Counted from the stretch's first letter, positions 1-8,131 are shown. The stretch: 23,667 nt of DNA from an uncultured Frankiales bacterium (GCA_946479905.1 CAMLIA010000047.1:1-23667); one strand, 5' to 3'. The notes: generated by a model from the letters alone, not told the origin. A program made the numbers and translations.

Positions 1-148
1 CGGCCGTGTCAGCGGAGCCCGGATCTCGTTCATCACTCGAATATATAACCGAACAATATGCCGTGTAAACACCTTGACCACAACAATTCTGACGGCGTTC
101 GATGATCTCTGTGGCCGTTGGCTGATGAGACCAGGGCAGAATGGTCGG
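1..148. promoter_or_regulatory. AT-rich leader upstream of the DinB-fold gene
   Basis: This stretch holds no gene I can support. It contains the most AT-rich patch of the left end, around 41-60, with overlapping TATATA/TATAAC boxes that could serve as a -10 element for a transcript in either direction. On the plus strand TTGACC at 74-79 followed, 18 bases later, by TTCGAT at 98-103 is a plausible but imperfect -35/-10 pair that would start transcription near 110, just ahead of the candidate starts at 125 and 149. Assignment is by eye only. Confidence 0.3.
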
Positions 149-871
149 GTGGCGACGTCGTACGCGCAGGTCCGGGAGGCGCTCGAGCGGCAGCTCGCCG
201 TCTTCGTCGCGGGCCTGGAGGACCTGGACCCCGCCGGACCGACGGACTGCGAGGGCTGGACCGTCGCCGACCTCGACAACCACATGGCGAACAACCTGCG
301 TGGCCTCGCCGCTGTGGAGGAGCGGCGCGTCGACCGGGCCCCGACCGGCGGCGTCAAGGCCTGGGCCGGGGAGCTGGAGGCGTTCGCGGCGGTCGCCGAC
401 GAGGCGGCTCGTTCAGGTCGGCTCCGGACCCGGGACCAGGTGGCCGCAGCGCTGAGCGCGCTCGACGCCTACCCCGCAGACACGGTCGTCCACCAGGCGA
501 CGGGTGACCACACCCTGCACGATGCGGCGGTGTTCCGGGTCATCGAGGGCGTCGTCCACGGTCTCGACGTCGGCATCATCCCGGACCCGAAGGCCCTCAA
601 GCTCGTCGTCAAGGTGCTGGCCGGACTGCTCGCCGATCGGCACCCCGGGAAGTCCGTCGAGGTGCGGATCCCGCCGTACGCCGCGGTGCAGTGCCTCGTG
701 GGCCCGCGCCACACCCGAGGCACACCGCCCAACGTCGTCGAGACCGACGGCACCAGCTTCGTGCGACTGGCCGCAGGTCGGGAGCGCTGGTCCGACCTGG
801 TCGCTGACGGTCGCGTCCGGGCGAGCGGTGAGCGCTCGGACCTGTCAGGGCTCCTGCCGCTGCTGCGCTGA
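149..871 (+). CDS. Maleylpyruvate isomerase family (MDMPI/DinB-fold) protein, probably mycothiol-dependent
   Basis: The 240-residue product matches the two-domain layout of mycothiol-dependent maleylpyruvate isomerases. An N-terminal DinB-like helical bundle carries the metal triad His45 (in DNHMANN), Glu133 and His137 (in [10 protein letters not shown]); the Glu-x3-His spacing is the one used for the metal in the characterised corynebacterial enzyme. The C-terminal sterol-carrier-like domain shows the usual [14 protein letters not shown] stretch. Family members transfer or isomerise small substrates with mycothiol, but most are uncharacterised, so the substrate here is unknown. The frame is open from a TTG at 74 and has an ATG at 125. 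I prefer GTG 149 because homologues begin only a few residues before the [10 protein letters not shown] helix and because TTG 74 has no ribosome-binding site and may lie inside a -35 box. It sits 17 bases before the sugar gene but looks functionally unrelated. Confidence 0.8.
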   Translation: MATSYAQVREALERQLAVFVAGLEDLDPAGPTDCEGWTVADLDNHMANNLRGLAAVEERRVDRAPTGGVKAWAGELEAFAAVADEAARSGRLRTRDQVAAALSALDAYPADTVVHQATGDHTLHDAAVFRVIEGVVHGLDVGIIPDPKALKLVVKVLAGLLADRHPGKSVEVRIPPYAAVQCLVGPRHTRGTPPNVVETDGTSFVRLAAGRERWSDLVADGRVRASGERSDLSGLLPLLR

Positions 872-875
872 CCTC

Positions 876-881
876 TACACT
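876..881 (+). promoter_or_regulatory. Candidate -10 box for a leaderless transcript of the 889 gene
   Basis: TACACT fits the actinobacterial TANNNT -10 pattern. It lies exactly seven bases before the ATG at 889, so transcription would begin at the start codon itself. No Shine-Dalgarno sequence precedes this ATG, which agrees with leaderless translation. No convincing -35 hexamer is visible. Confidence 0.45.
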
Positions 882-888
882 CCGCCAG

Positions 889-1833
889 ATGCGGACCGTG
901 GTGACTGGTGGTGCGGGCTTCCTGGGCTCGCACCTGTGCGAGCGCCTCCTCGACGACGGGTGCGAGGTGATCGCGCTCGACAACTTCCTGACCGGCACGC
1001 CCGCGAACGTCGAGCACCTCCTCCAGCGCGATGGCTTCCGGCTGATCCGCACCGACGTCACGGACTTCGTCCACGTGCCCGGCCCGGTCGACCAGGTCAT
1101 GCACTTCGCCTCGCCTGCGTCCCCGATCGACTACCTGCAGCTGCCCATCGAAACGCTGAAGGTCGGGTCGATCGGGACGCTGCACGCCCTCGGGCTGGCG
1201 AAGGAGAAGGGCGCGCGCTTCCTGCTCGCGTCCACCTCCGAGACCTACGGCGACCCGCAGGTCCACCCGCAGCCGGAGACCTACTGGGGCCACGTCAACC
1301 CGGTCGGTCCGCGGGGTGTGTACGACGAGGCGAAGCGCTACGCCGAGGCGATGACGATGGCCTACCGCCGGACCCACGACGTCGACACGGCGATCGTGCG
1401 GATCTTCAACACCCACGGTCCGCGGATGAGGCCGAACGACGGCCGGGCGATCCCGGCGTTCGCGTCCCAGGCGCTGACCGGCCGGCCGATCACGGTCGCC
1501 GGTGACGGCTCGCAGACGCGGTCCATCATCTACGTCGACGACCTGGTCGAGGGGATCATGCGGCTGCTCCGCAGCGACCTCGCCGGGCCGGTGAACATCG
1601 GCAACCCGCACGAGGTCTCCGTGCTGCACCTGGCCGAGACCATCAAGCGGCTGGTCGGCAGCGACAGCGAGATCACCTTCATCGAGCGGCCCGTCGACGA
1701 CCCGAGCATCCGCCAGCCCGACATCACGCTGGCGAGCCGGGAGCTGGGCTGGGAGCCGAAGGTCGAGTTCGAGGACGGGCTCGCCCGGACCATCGAGTGG
1801 TTCCGGACGCACCCCGAGCTCATCGCCCCGTAG
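889..1833 (+). CDS. UDP-glucuronate decarboxylase-like extended SDR (UDP-xylose synthase type)
   Basis: This 314-residue extended short-chain dehydrogenase starts with the NAD-binding GGAGFLGSH loop (residues 7-15). It then shows signatures typical of UDP-glucuronate decarboxylases: ASPASPIDY (75-82), TSETYGDP with Glu118 (116-123), [13 protein letters not shown] (126-138), the YDEAK catalytic Tyr145/Lys149, [10 protein letters not shown] (171-180), GDGSQTRS (205-212) and RQPDIT (275-280). Known family members oxidise UDP-glucuronate at C4, decarboxylate it and reduce the intermediate to UDP-xylose in the cytoplasm. Its length is normal for bacterial members. A UDP-xylose product is inferred from these motifs; a related 4-epimerase is possible but fits less well. 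No UDP-glucose dehydrogenase that would make the substrate lies in the window. The next gene begins nine bases downstream. Confidence 0.85.
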   Translation: MRTVVTGGAGFLGSHLCERLLDDGCEVIALDNFLTGTPANVEHLLQRDGFRLIRTDVTDFVHVPGPVDQVMHFASPASPIDYLQLPIETLKVGSIGTLHALGLAKEKGARFLLASTSETYGDPQVHPQPETYWGHVNPVGPRGVYDEAKRYAEAMTMAYRRTHDVDTAIVRIFNTHGPRMRPNDGRAIPAFASQALTGRPITVAGDGSQTRSIIYVDDLVEGIMRLLRSDLAGPVNIGNPHEVSVLHLAETIKRLVGSDSEITFIERPVDDPSIRQPDITLASRELGWEPKVEFEDGLARTIEWFRTHPELIAP

Positions 1834-1836
1834 TCT
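1831..1836 (+). promoter_or_regulatory. Candidate -10 box overlapping the upstream stop codon
   Basis: TAGTCT matches TANNNT, and its first three bases are the stop codon of the 889-1833 gene. It lies six bases before the GTG at 1843, the geometry expected of a leaderless start. No Shine-Dalgarno sequence precedes the GTG. The gene could instead simply be read through from upstream. Confidence 0.35.
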
Positions 1837-1842
1837 CGCCGC

Positions 1843-3003
1843 GTGGCAGACCTCGAGCTCTGCATCCGGGTCATCGACCCCGCTCTCGACCCCGCTGCGC
1901 CGATGTGGGGAGATGCGGCAGAGGGCTGGGTCCCAGCGGCGTGGGACTGGATCGGCACCCTGGCCGCCGCGGGAGTGCCGTACGCCGCCGGCCCTGATGC
2001 CTCGACCGATGACGGGCGCGGGCTGCTGCTCCTCCCTGATCCGGACGCTGTCGACGTCATGCCCGCTCCCGGCCGGCCGCTGGTGACCGGGCCACCGCCC
2101 GCCGACCCGCGAGACCGGCTGAGGGTGTTGGCGGAGGCCATGGGCGCCCTGGTCGTCCCGGACCTCCGAGGCGTGCTCCTGCTCCGTCTGGACGATCCCG
2201 GGGCCGCGGTGAAGTGCCATCTCGACAGCTGGGCGCACGGCCCCGTGAGCACCGAGGCGTGGGACGCGCTGTGGCGCACGGTGGGCACAGGAGCCGTCAG
2301 CGTCTTCTGCTGCACCGGCTGGGTGGACGGCTCCGGCGAGGTGCGCCCCAGCCGTGAGGCGGTACCCGACGAGTGGGCGGTGCTCGACGACGCGGTCGCA
2401 CGCGGAGTCGCGGAGCTCGAGTGCCACGGGCACACCCACATGGACCCCGACACGCGTGCGTGGGCTGCGGACCCGGCGCGCCACGAAGACGTGCGGTGGT
2501 ACCGGGAGCTGTGGCCCCCGCGGTCGGCGGCGGAGCCCTCGGTCGAGGTGCAGGCCGGCCGCCTCCAGCAGTGGCAGGAGCTGTCCGGCGTCGCGGGAAC
2601 CACGGTGGTGGCGCCGGGCGAGTGCTGGGGCACCGGGACGGTTGCGGCGGCCAGGACACGTGGGTTCCGCCTCATGAACTCGTGGGGCATCTGCCGGCTC
2701 GACGTGCCGGTGCCCACGTGGACACGGCACGTGGGGTCCCCGTACCTCGACGAGGTCGATGCGGCGTGGGCTGCCAGTGAGCTGCCGACGGTGGGTTACT
2801 GGCACGATCGCGACATGGCGCTGCACGGACCCGCGTGGTGCGTGGACAACCTCACGGCCTGGCGCGAGGGGGGCATGACTCGCCTCTGGCCGTTCAGCCG
2901 GCTGGCCGCGGCCTATGCCTCGCCCCCCGTGGCGACCCTCGGGCCCCGAGGGGTCGACGTGCGGTCGACGTCGGCGGTCCCGCTGCGTGTCCTCAACGGC
3001 TGA
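1843..3003 (+). CDS. Polysaccharide deacetylase-like (NodB-fold) protein
   Basis: The 386-residue product has the metal-site pattern of the carbohydrate esterase 4/NodB superfamily: an aspartate pair in LLLRLDDPG (Asp117/Asp118) and an H-x3-H in ECHGHTHMD (His195/His199). Further conserved-looking stretches are APGECWG (258-263), MNSWGI (278-283) and GYWHDRD (318-324), in the region where these barrels carry later active-site residues. Such enzymes usually remove N- or O-acetyl groups from glycans. Residues 1-110 form an extension I do not recognise. There is no signal peptide or membrane helix, so the protein should be cytoplasmic and might act on a precursor or lipid-linked intermediate. 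The GTG start follows the previous stop by nine bases. The 3' end overlaps the convergent glycosyltransferase gene by 11 bases. The superfamily call is fairly secure; the substrate is unknown. Confidence 0.65.
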   Translation: MADLELCIRVIDPALDPAAPMWGDAAEGWVPAAWDWIGTLAAAGVPYAAGPDASTDDGRGLLLLPDPDAVDVMPAPGRPLVTGPPPADPRDRLRVLAEAMGALVVPDLRGVLLLRLDDPGAAVKCHLDSWAHGPVSTEAWDALWRTVGTGAVSVFCCTGWVDGSGEVRPSREAVPDEWAVLDDAVARGVAELECHGHTHMDPDTRAWAADPARHEDVRWYRELWPPRSAAEPSVEVQAGRLQQWQELSGVAGTTVVAPGECWGTGTVAAARTRGFRLMNSWGICRLDVPVPTWTRHVGSPYLDEVDAAWAASELPTVGYWHDRDMALHGPAWCVDNLTAWREGGMTRLWPFSRLAAAYASPPVATLGPRGVDVRSTSAVPLRVLNG

Positions 3004-4165
3004 GCAGCTCCAGCAACGTCCTCCCGACCGCTTCGCTGGAGTGCCTGGCCACGGTGCGCTCTCGCCCCAGCTGCCCGCGCCGGTCGCACTCCTGCTGGTC
3101 CGCAAGCGCCTCAGCCAGGGCCTGGCGCAGGGCAGCACTGCTGCGGGGCGGCACGAGCCAGCCGGTCTCCCCATCGAGAACGACCTCGGGCACCCCGCCC
3201 ACGGAGGTGGCCACGACGCCACGGGCGCAGGCCAGCGCTTCCAGGACGGCGACGGGCTGTCCCTCCTGCAGCGAGGCGAGGGCCACCACGTCCGCCGCCG
3301 CGTACCAGTCCGCCACGACCGACGTCGGCAGGCGTCCGGGCAGGCTCATCCGCGGCTGGCGTCGTGCGAGCAGCTGATCGCGCTCGCTGCCCGAACCCAC
3401 GAGCACCAGGTCGGCGTCGAGCCCGCTGACCGCGTCGGCCAAGTACGTGAGCCCCTTGACGGGGTGCAAACGGCCGACCGACAGCACGATCTTGACGTCG
3501 GCGGGGACTCCCAGCCGTCGCCGTGCCTCGGCCCGGTCCTGGGGTCGGTAGCTCGCGGTGTCGACCGGCACCGGCCAGACCCGGACGTCCGGGTGCCGCA
3601 CCTGCCGGGCGCGATCCGCCTCGAGCTCGTTGACGGCGAGCAGCCGGTGAGCGCACCGGGCGGTGAGCCGCTTCCACGGGGCCGTGGAAGGTCGGGCGGA
3701 GCCACCGGTGTCGAGGCCGACAACGCGCAGCCCCGCCAGGCGCAGCAACGGTGCCGCAACGTCGTACCGCGTGGACTCGTAGTCCTGCACCACGACGACA
3801 TCCGGCCGCAGCTGCCGCAGGTGGCGGACAAGGCGCATCGACAACGTCGAGGTGACAGGGGCCAGTGGCCACAGCCGCTCCCTGGACGGCCGGTGCTCGA
3901 GCCAGACGAACGTGCGGAGCGCCCGGTACAGCGGGGAGACCGGGACGAAGTCGGTCCGGACACCCGATGCCTGCTGCACGCCGGTGCCGGGCTCGCCGAG
4001 GGTGCTGTGGACGACCGTCACCTCGGCTCCCACTGACCGCATGGCCCGGGTGAGCGTGATGGTCCACTCGCCGTCGTACTCGCGCAGGTAAGCCTCGCGG
4101 CTCAGTCCCAGGGGCGTGTACCAGTCCTCGAAGGTGTCCGGCCACATCAGCAGCGCGACCCTCAA
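2993..4165 (-). CDS. GT4-family glycosyltransferase (GT-B fold)
   Basis: This 390-residue protein is a retaining GT-B glycosyltransferase of the GT4 type. The N-terminal acceptor domain runs to about residue 200. The donor domain begins at the typical LSVGRLHPVKG (228-238), continues with LVLVGSGSERDQL (253-265) and contains the E-x7-E motif EGQPVAVLE (Glu301/Glu309), then GGVPEVVLDGETGWLV (323-338). It should transfer a sugar from a nucleotide donor at the cytoplasmic membrane face; donor and acceptor cannot be read from the sequence. The TTG start is chosen because its last two bases form part of the upstream gene's TGA (TTGA overlap), which implies translational coupling to the 4162-5319 gene; an ATG six codons later is the alternative. 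The frame stays open far upstream, but that extension lies within the neighbouring gene and is not real. Confidence 0.88.
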   Translation of the reverse strand: MRVALLMWPDTFEDWYTPLGLSREAYLREYDGEWTITLTRAMRSVGAEVTVVHSTLGEPGTGVQQASGVRTDFVPVSPLYRALRTFVWLEHRPSRERLWPLAPVTSTLSMRLVRHLRQLRPDVVVVQDYESTRYDVAAPLLRLAGLRVVGLDTGGSARPSTAPWKRLTARCAHRLLAVNELEADRARQVRHPDVRVWPVPVDTASYRPQDRAEARRRLGVPADVKIVLSVGRLHPVKGLTYLADAVSGLDADLVLVGSGSERDQLLARRQPRMSLPGRLPTSVVADWYAAADVVALASLQEGQPVAVLEALACARGVVATSVGGVPEVVLDGETGWLVPPRSSAALRQALAEALADQQECDRRGQLGRERTVARHSSEAVGRTLLELLSR

Positions 4166-5319
4166 GGCACGGACACCCCCACGGCCCGGAGCAGGTCCCC
4201 GACGACGCGGTGGGCGGCGAAGTGCTCGTCGGCGATCCTTCGGGCGGCCGCAGCGTGCTCTGCAGGGTGCGCCTCCACCTCCCGCACCGCCGCCGCTGCC
4301 TCGTCGACGTCGGAGAACGTCAGCAGCCCCTGTCCGACGGGAAGCCAGTCCGCCAGCCCGGTGTCGCTGCAGACCACCGGTCGGCCGCTGGCGAGGTACG
4401 CCAGCGAGCGGTCGTTGAAGGCACCCGTCCGCGAGCGCACGTAGGCCTGCTTGGCCACTCCCAGCTCGGCGCGCGAGGAGCGCACGTACCGCCCGAAGTG
4501 CTCCGGTGTGAGCGTGCGCTCGACCGGGTCCACGACCTGCCACCCGAAGTCGCGCAGCTGACGGCGGGGGGCGTCGCCTCCGAGCGCGAGCTCCAGGGTG
4601 ACAGGCACCCGGGACGGCAGGTCCCGCAGCCGCATGTACTCGACGTCCTTCTGCCGGTACTCCTCGAGACGCCACCAGGCACTGCCGTAGGAGGACCACG
4701 ACGTGACGGTCGTCCAGGGCGCCGCCTCCGGCAGCGGCGTGGCGGGCCAGGACGGCAGATGGATCGGAGGACGCGTCGCGATCCAGCTGCGACCGTCGGC
4801 GGGCACGTCGGCGCGACCCTCGGCGTGGTTCACGGCGTACGTGGCATGGGCGTCATGGGCATCGACGAACGCCGTCCATCCCTCGTCGCCGTCGGCGAGC
4901 CGGATCTGCGTGAAAGGAGCGTCGGTGTCGACGAGGACGCGGCGCGAGGCACGGGCGAACTCCGGCGCCCACCCGGAGCCGCTGACGTCCAGCAGCACCG
5001 CGCAGTCCTCGAGGACCGCGATCGCCTCGTCCCTGGACATGCCGCGGTCTCCGGCGTCGTCGCGGTACCACCAGCGCATGTCACCGAGCCCCACCTGGGC
5101 AAGCGACTGCTGCAGGTAGGCGATGCCGTAGGACGGGTCGTCCGTCATCCGCTGCTGACCCACGTCGTAGCACGTGGGTTGCGGGCCGGCCGCCTCGACG
5201 AACACGGGCTCGAAGCCGAGGTCGCGCAGCCCGAGCAGGTGGTTCAGGAACACCCAGGTCATCCCGCCCACCGGGTACCGGATCACGTAGCCAGCAACGA
5301 CGGCAACCGGCCTGCTCAC
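4162..5319 (-). CDS. GT-B-like glycosyltransferase, paralogue 1 of 3
   Basis: This 385-residue protein belongs to a family present three times in the window (also 9175-10302 and 10299-11435). Shared landmarks are an N-terminal Rossmann-like start with LGLRDLGFEP (29-38), VDTDAPFTQIRLADGD (130-145), QKDVEYMRLRDLP (223-235), LELALGG (242-248), then KQAYVRSRTGAFNDRS (290-305), YLASGRPVVCSDTG (308-321) and WLPVGQGLLTF (325-335), ending with HAAAARRIADEHF. The C-terminal block resembles the donor-binding half of GT-B enzymes of the group-1/CgeB-like type, where a conserved glycine- and glutamate-rich loop contacts the nucleotide sugar. No membrane helix or signal peptide is visible. The GTG start lies only 30 bases from the divergent ATG at 5350. 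It heads a two-gene unit with the coupled GT4 downstream. Glycosyltransferase activity is inferred from family resemblance and context. Confidence 0.72.
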   Translation of the reverse strand: MSRPVAVVAGYVIRYPVGGMTWVFLNHLLGLRDLGFEPVFVEAAGPQPTCYDVGQQRMTDDPSYGIAYLQQSLAQVGLGDMRWWYRDDAGDRGMSRDEAIAVLEDCAVLLDVSGSGWAPEFARASRRVLVDTDAPFTQIRLADGDEGWTAFVDAHDAHATYAVNHAEGRADVPADGRSWIATRPPIHLPSWPATPLPEAAPWTTVTSWSSYGSAWWRLEEYRQKDVEYMRLRDLPSRVPVTLELALGGDAPRRQLRDFGWQVVDPVERTLTPEHFGRYVRSSRAELGVAKQAYVRSRTGAFNDRSLAYLASGRPVVCSDTGLADWLPVGQGLLTFSDVDEAAAAVREVEAHPAEHAAAARRIADEHFAAHRVVGDLLRAVGVSVP

Positions 5320-5325
5320 GGGCTG

Positions 5326-5331
5326 AGGCTA
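5326..5331 (-). promoter_or_regulatory. Candidate -10 box for the 5319 minus-strand gene
   Basis: On the minus strand this reads TAGCCT, a TANNNT match, with six bases separating it from the GTG start at 5319, so the transcript would be leaderless or nearly so. The divergent gene starts at 5350, so both promoters must be packed into or around a 30-base gap. No -35 element is evident. Confidence 0.35.
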
Positions 5332-5349
5332 GTGCGGTTGGATGGCGTC

Positions 5350-6327
5350 ATGCCCACCGCACTCGTCACTGGCGCCGCGGGCTTCATCGGCAGCCATCTC
5401 GTGGAGCACCTGGTGTCGGGCGGATGGGACGTGCGCGCCTTCGTCCGCTACAGCTCCCACGACCAGTACGGCGCGCTGGTGCACGCGGAGCCAGGAGTGC
5501 TCGACCAGGTCGAGCTGGTGCCGGGCGACCTCCGGGACGCCGACCGGGTGCGGCAGGCGGTCGACGGCATGGACGCCGTGCTCCACCTCGGCGCCGTGAT
5601 CGCGATCCCCTACAGCTACGCGGCTCCTCGCGACGTGATCGAGACGAACGTCCTGGGGACGCTCAACGTCCTGGAGGCAGCGCGACAGTGCGGCACCCCC
5701 CGGGTGGTGCACACGTCGACGTCCGAGGTGTACGGCTCCGCTCAGCAGCTGCGGATGGACGAGACCCATCCCTTGCAGGGCCAGTCGCCGTATGCCGCGA
5801 GCAAGATCGGCGCGGACAAGGTCGCGGAGTCCTACTGGCGCTCGTTCGAGCTGCCCGTGGTCACGTTGCGCCCCTTCAACACCTTCGGCCCGCGGCAGTC
5901 TCCGCGCGCCGTGATCCCGACCATCCTCGGACAGGCACTCGCGGGCGGACCCGTGCGGCTCGGGTCTCTGACGCCGACCCGGGACTTCACCTACGTGGCG
6001 GACACCGTCGCGGCCTTCGCGCTGGCAGCGACGGTGCCGGGCGGCGTCGGCGAGGTGGTGCATCTCGGTACCGGGGTGGAGACGAGCGTCGGCGACCTCG
6101 TCGGTCTCGCCGGCCAGGTGGTGGGCCGCGAGCTCGAGGTCGTCACCGAGCAGGAGCGGTTGCGTCCTGCGGCGAGTGAGGTCCACCGGCTGCTGTCGGA
6201 CCCCAGCCACGCGCGCGAGGTGCTGGGCTGGGAGCCGAAGACCACGCTGCTCGAGGGCCTGACCCGGACTGCGGAGTGGCTCGAGCGGTCCCGTGACTGG
6301 TTCCGGCTACCGGGGTACGCCGTCTGA
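5350..6327 (+). CDS. LegB-like NAD-dependent nucleotide-sugar 4,6-dehydratase
   Basis: This 325-residue extended SDR has the NAD loop GAAGFIGSH (8-16) and catalytic Tyr148/Lys152 in YAASK. It closely follows the pattern of LegB, the 4,6-dehydratase of legionaminic acid synthesis: AIPYSY (85-90), HTSTSEVYGSAQ (121-132), HPLQGQSPYAASKIGADK (140-157), RPFNTFGPRQSPRAVIP (174-190), TPTRDFTYV, EQERLRPAASEV and LGWEPKTTL. LegB-type enzymes convert a nucleotide-linked hexosamine to its 4-keto-6-deoxy form, the substrate of a 4-aminotransferase, and an aminotransferase gene lies two genes downstream. The ATG at 5350 is the first plausible start; the frame is open much further upstream, but that part lies opposite the 4162-5319 gene. 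The stop overlaps the next start as TGATG. The 4,6-dehydratase call is strong; the exact nucleotide and sugar are not known. Confidence 0.87.
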   Translation: MPTALVTGAAGFIGSHLVEHLVSGGWDVRAFVRYSSHDQYGALVHAEPGVLDQVELVPGDLRDADRVRQAVDGMDAVLHLGAVIAIPYSYAAPRDVIETNVLGTLNVLEAARQCGTPRVVHTSTSEVYGSAQQLRMDETHPLQGQSPYAASKIGADKVAESYWRSFELPVVTLRPFNTFGPRQSPRAVIPTILGQALAGGPVRLGSLTPTRDFTYVADTVAAFALAATVPGGVGEVVHLGTGVETSVGDLVGLAGQVVGRELEVVTEQERLRPAASEVHRLLSDPSHAREVLGWEPKTTLLEGLTRTAEWLERSRDWFRLPGYAV

Positions 6328-7016
6328 TGGACGCCCTCGTCATGGCGGGCGGGCTGGGCACCCGGCTGCGGCCGTTGACCTTCTCCCTGCCCAAGCCGCT
6401 CCTCCCGGTGGGTGGTCGGCCGATCCTCGAGGTCCTCCTTCGTCAGCTGCAGCGCGGGGGCTTCTCGCGAGTGTTCGTCAGCGTGGGCCACAAGGGGCAC
6501 CTGGTCAGGTCCTACCTCAACGAGCTGCGCCTGGAGGACGTCGAGATCAGGTGCCTCAGCGAGGAGACGCCGCTCGGTACGGCGGGCGCGCTGCGGCTCC
6601 TCCCCGCGGATGTCGGCCAGCTGTTCGTCGTCAACGGCGACATCCTCAGCGAGAGCGATCACGCGGCCGTCCTGCGCGCCCACGAGGCGGCCGGGCTGCC
6701 CATGACGGTGGTCGTGCACCATCACGCCGTTCCGTTGCCCTACGGGGTCATCGAGCTCGACGGCGATCTCGTGACCGGCATCCAGGAGAAGCCCACCTTG
6801 CACATGCCGGTGGCGACCGGGATGTACGCCCTGAACCTGCCGGACGTCCTGCTCGCCCTCCCGGACGGGGCCTCCGACATGCCCGACCTGGTGCTGGCCC
6901 TGGCCGCCCGGCAGCAGGTCCGGGCCCAGATCACCCAGGACTTCTGGACCGACGTGGCGGACCTCGCCGACTACGAGCGGATCGAGCTCGACGGCGAGCG
7001 CTGGGCGCAGCCATGA
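6327..7016 (+). CDS. Sugar-1-phosphate nucleotidyltransferase
   Basis: The 229-residue product carries the nucleotidyltransferase signature AGGLGTRLRP followed by PKP (residues 7-24), the catalytic metal aspartate in VVNGDIL (Asp105), and the sugar-binding IQEKP (152-156). It should join a sugar 1-phosphate and an NTP to give a nucleotide sugar and pyrophosphate. It is a bare catalytic domain, lacking the C-terminal left-handed beta-helix or mannose-isomerase domains of longer relatives; this short form resembles GDP-sugar pyrophosphorylases such as the one that supplies GDP-glucosamine in Campylobacter legionaminic acid synthesis. It sits between a LegB-like dehydratase and an aminotransferase with 1- and 4-base overlaps, so it probably activates the sugar those enzymes modify. 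The nucleobase specificity is inference. Confidence 0.88.
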   Translation: MDALVMAGGLGTRLRPLTFSLPKPLLPVGGRPILEVLLRQLQRGGFSRVFVSVGHKGHLVRSYLNELRLEDVEIRCLSEETPLGTAGALRLLPADVGQLFVVNGDILSESDHAAVLRAHEAAGLPMTVVVHHHAVPLPYGVIELDGDLVTGIQEKPTLHMPVATGMYALNLPDVLLALPDGASDMPDLVLALAARQQVRAQITQDFWTDVADLADYERIELDGERWAQP

Positions 7017-8131
7017 CGGCACCCAGCTGGCGGGTGCCGCTCGCTGACGTCCGGGTCACCGACGCCCAGCGCGCTGCCGTGAACGAGGTGCTCGACTCCG
7101 GGTGGCTGTCCATGGGGCCTCGTACCCAGCAGTGGGAGGCCGACTTCGCCGGTGCTGCGGGTGCGGGGCATGCCGTCGCCTGCTCGAGCGGCACGGGGGC
7201 CCTCCTCCTGGCGCTGCAGGCACTCGGGGTCGGGCCGGGCGACGAGGTGGTCCTGCCCTCCCTGACCTTCGTGGCGGACGCCAACGTCGTGGTGGCGCTC
7301 GGGGCCACTCCGGTCCTCGCCGACGTCGTGTCGCCCGAGGTGCCACTGGCCACCGCCGAGCAGCTGCTCGCCCAGGCGACGTCCCGTACGAAGGCGGTGA
7401 TCGCCGTGCACTACGCGGGGCATCACGTGGACGTCCAGCCACTGCGGGATGCCGGGCTGGCTGTCGTCGAGGACGCCGCTCACGCCGTCGGTCCGGTCGG
7501 CGCGGACGGCTGGCTGCCACTGGTCGGTGACATCGCCTGCTTCTCCTTCTTCGCCAACAAGAACCTCGCACTCGGCGAGGGCGGCATGGCCGTCACAGCG
7601 GATCCCGAGCTGGCCGCCACGCTGCGGCTGCTGCGGTCTCACGGCATGACGAGCGGCACGTGGGACCGGCATCGCGGCCACGCCAGCGACTACGACGTCG
7701 TGGCCACGGGGTGGAACCTCCGCACCACCGAGATCGCGGCTGCCATGGGCTCAGCAGCGCTGCCGACCCTCGCGCCGGGTAACGAGCGCCGGCGGGCACT
7801 GCTCGCGCGCTACCGCACCGGGTTCGACGGCACCGACGTGCGGATGGCGTTCGACCAGGACGAGCGCACTGCCGGGCACCTCGCCGTCGCCGTGCTCCCA
7901 CCCGGTACCCGGCCCATGGTGCGTGCCGCGCTCGCGGACCAGCGGATCCAGTCCTCGTTCCACTACCCGCCGGTGCACCGGTTCTCTGCCTTCGCCCACC
8001 TGTCCGCCGCCTTGCCTGAGACCGATGCCGCAGCGGAGCGGCTCGTGACCTTGCCCTTGCACCCCGGTCTCGGGGACGACGACGTCGAGCTGGTCGCCTC
8101 GACCGTGCTGGCTGCCCTGTCGGGGTCGTGA
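7013..8131 (+). CDS. DegT/DnrJ/EryC1/StrS-family sugar aminotransferase
   Basis: This 372-residue PLP enzyme starts from the ATG at 7013, overlapping the upstream stop as ATGA. Family hallmarks are SGWLSMGPRTQQWE (29-42), the phosphate-binding SSGTGALLLAL (58-68), EDAAHAVG with the pyridine-nitrogen aspartate Asp154, and the Schiff-base lysine Lys183 in FSFFANKNLALGEGGM (178-192), followed by LRSHGMTSG and YDVVATGWNLRTTEIAAAMG. Enzymes of this family with a lysine in this position aminate a 4-keto (or 3-keto) nucleotide sugar using glutamate or glutamine. Next to a 4,6-dehydratase, C4 amination to a 4-amino-4,6-dideoxy sugar nucleotide is the natural inference. The family length is normal. 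It overlaps the downstream GT4 gene by four bases (GTGA). Confidence 0.9.
   Translation: MTAPSWRVPLADVRVTDAQRAAVNEVLDSGWLSMGPRTQQWEADFAGAAGAGHAVACSSGTGALLLALQALGVGPGDEVVLPSLTFVADANVVVALGATPVLADVVSPEVPLATAEQLLAQATSRTKAVIAVHYAGHHVDVQPLRDAGLAVVEDAAHAVGPVGADGWLPLVGDIACFSFFANKNLALGEGGMAVTADPELAATLRLLRSHGMTSGTWDRHRGHASDYDVVATGWNLRTTEIAAAMGSAALPTLAPGNERRRALLARYRTGFDGTDVRMAFDQDERTAGHLAVAVLPPGTRPMVRAALADQRIQSSFHYPPVHRFSAFAHLSAALPETDAAAERLVTLPLHPGLGDDDVELVASTVLAALSGS

Noticed and set aside
74..148. TTG at 74 as the start of the DinB-fold protein
   Set aside because: There is no ribosome-binding site, the added residues do not match the family, and the TTG may be part of a -35 box. The start at 149 (or 125) fits better.
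469..3222. A 917-codon open frame on the minus strand
   Set aside because: It lies opposite three good plus-strand genes and its product is arginine/proline/histidine-rich with no domain motifs. It is a GC-driven shadow frame.
4210..5349. In-frame upstream extension of the LegB-like gene
   Set aside because: The extension runs opposite the well-supported 4162-5319 gene and has no family similarity; the SDR fold begins at the ATG at 5350.
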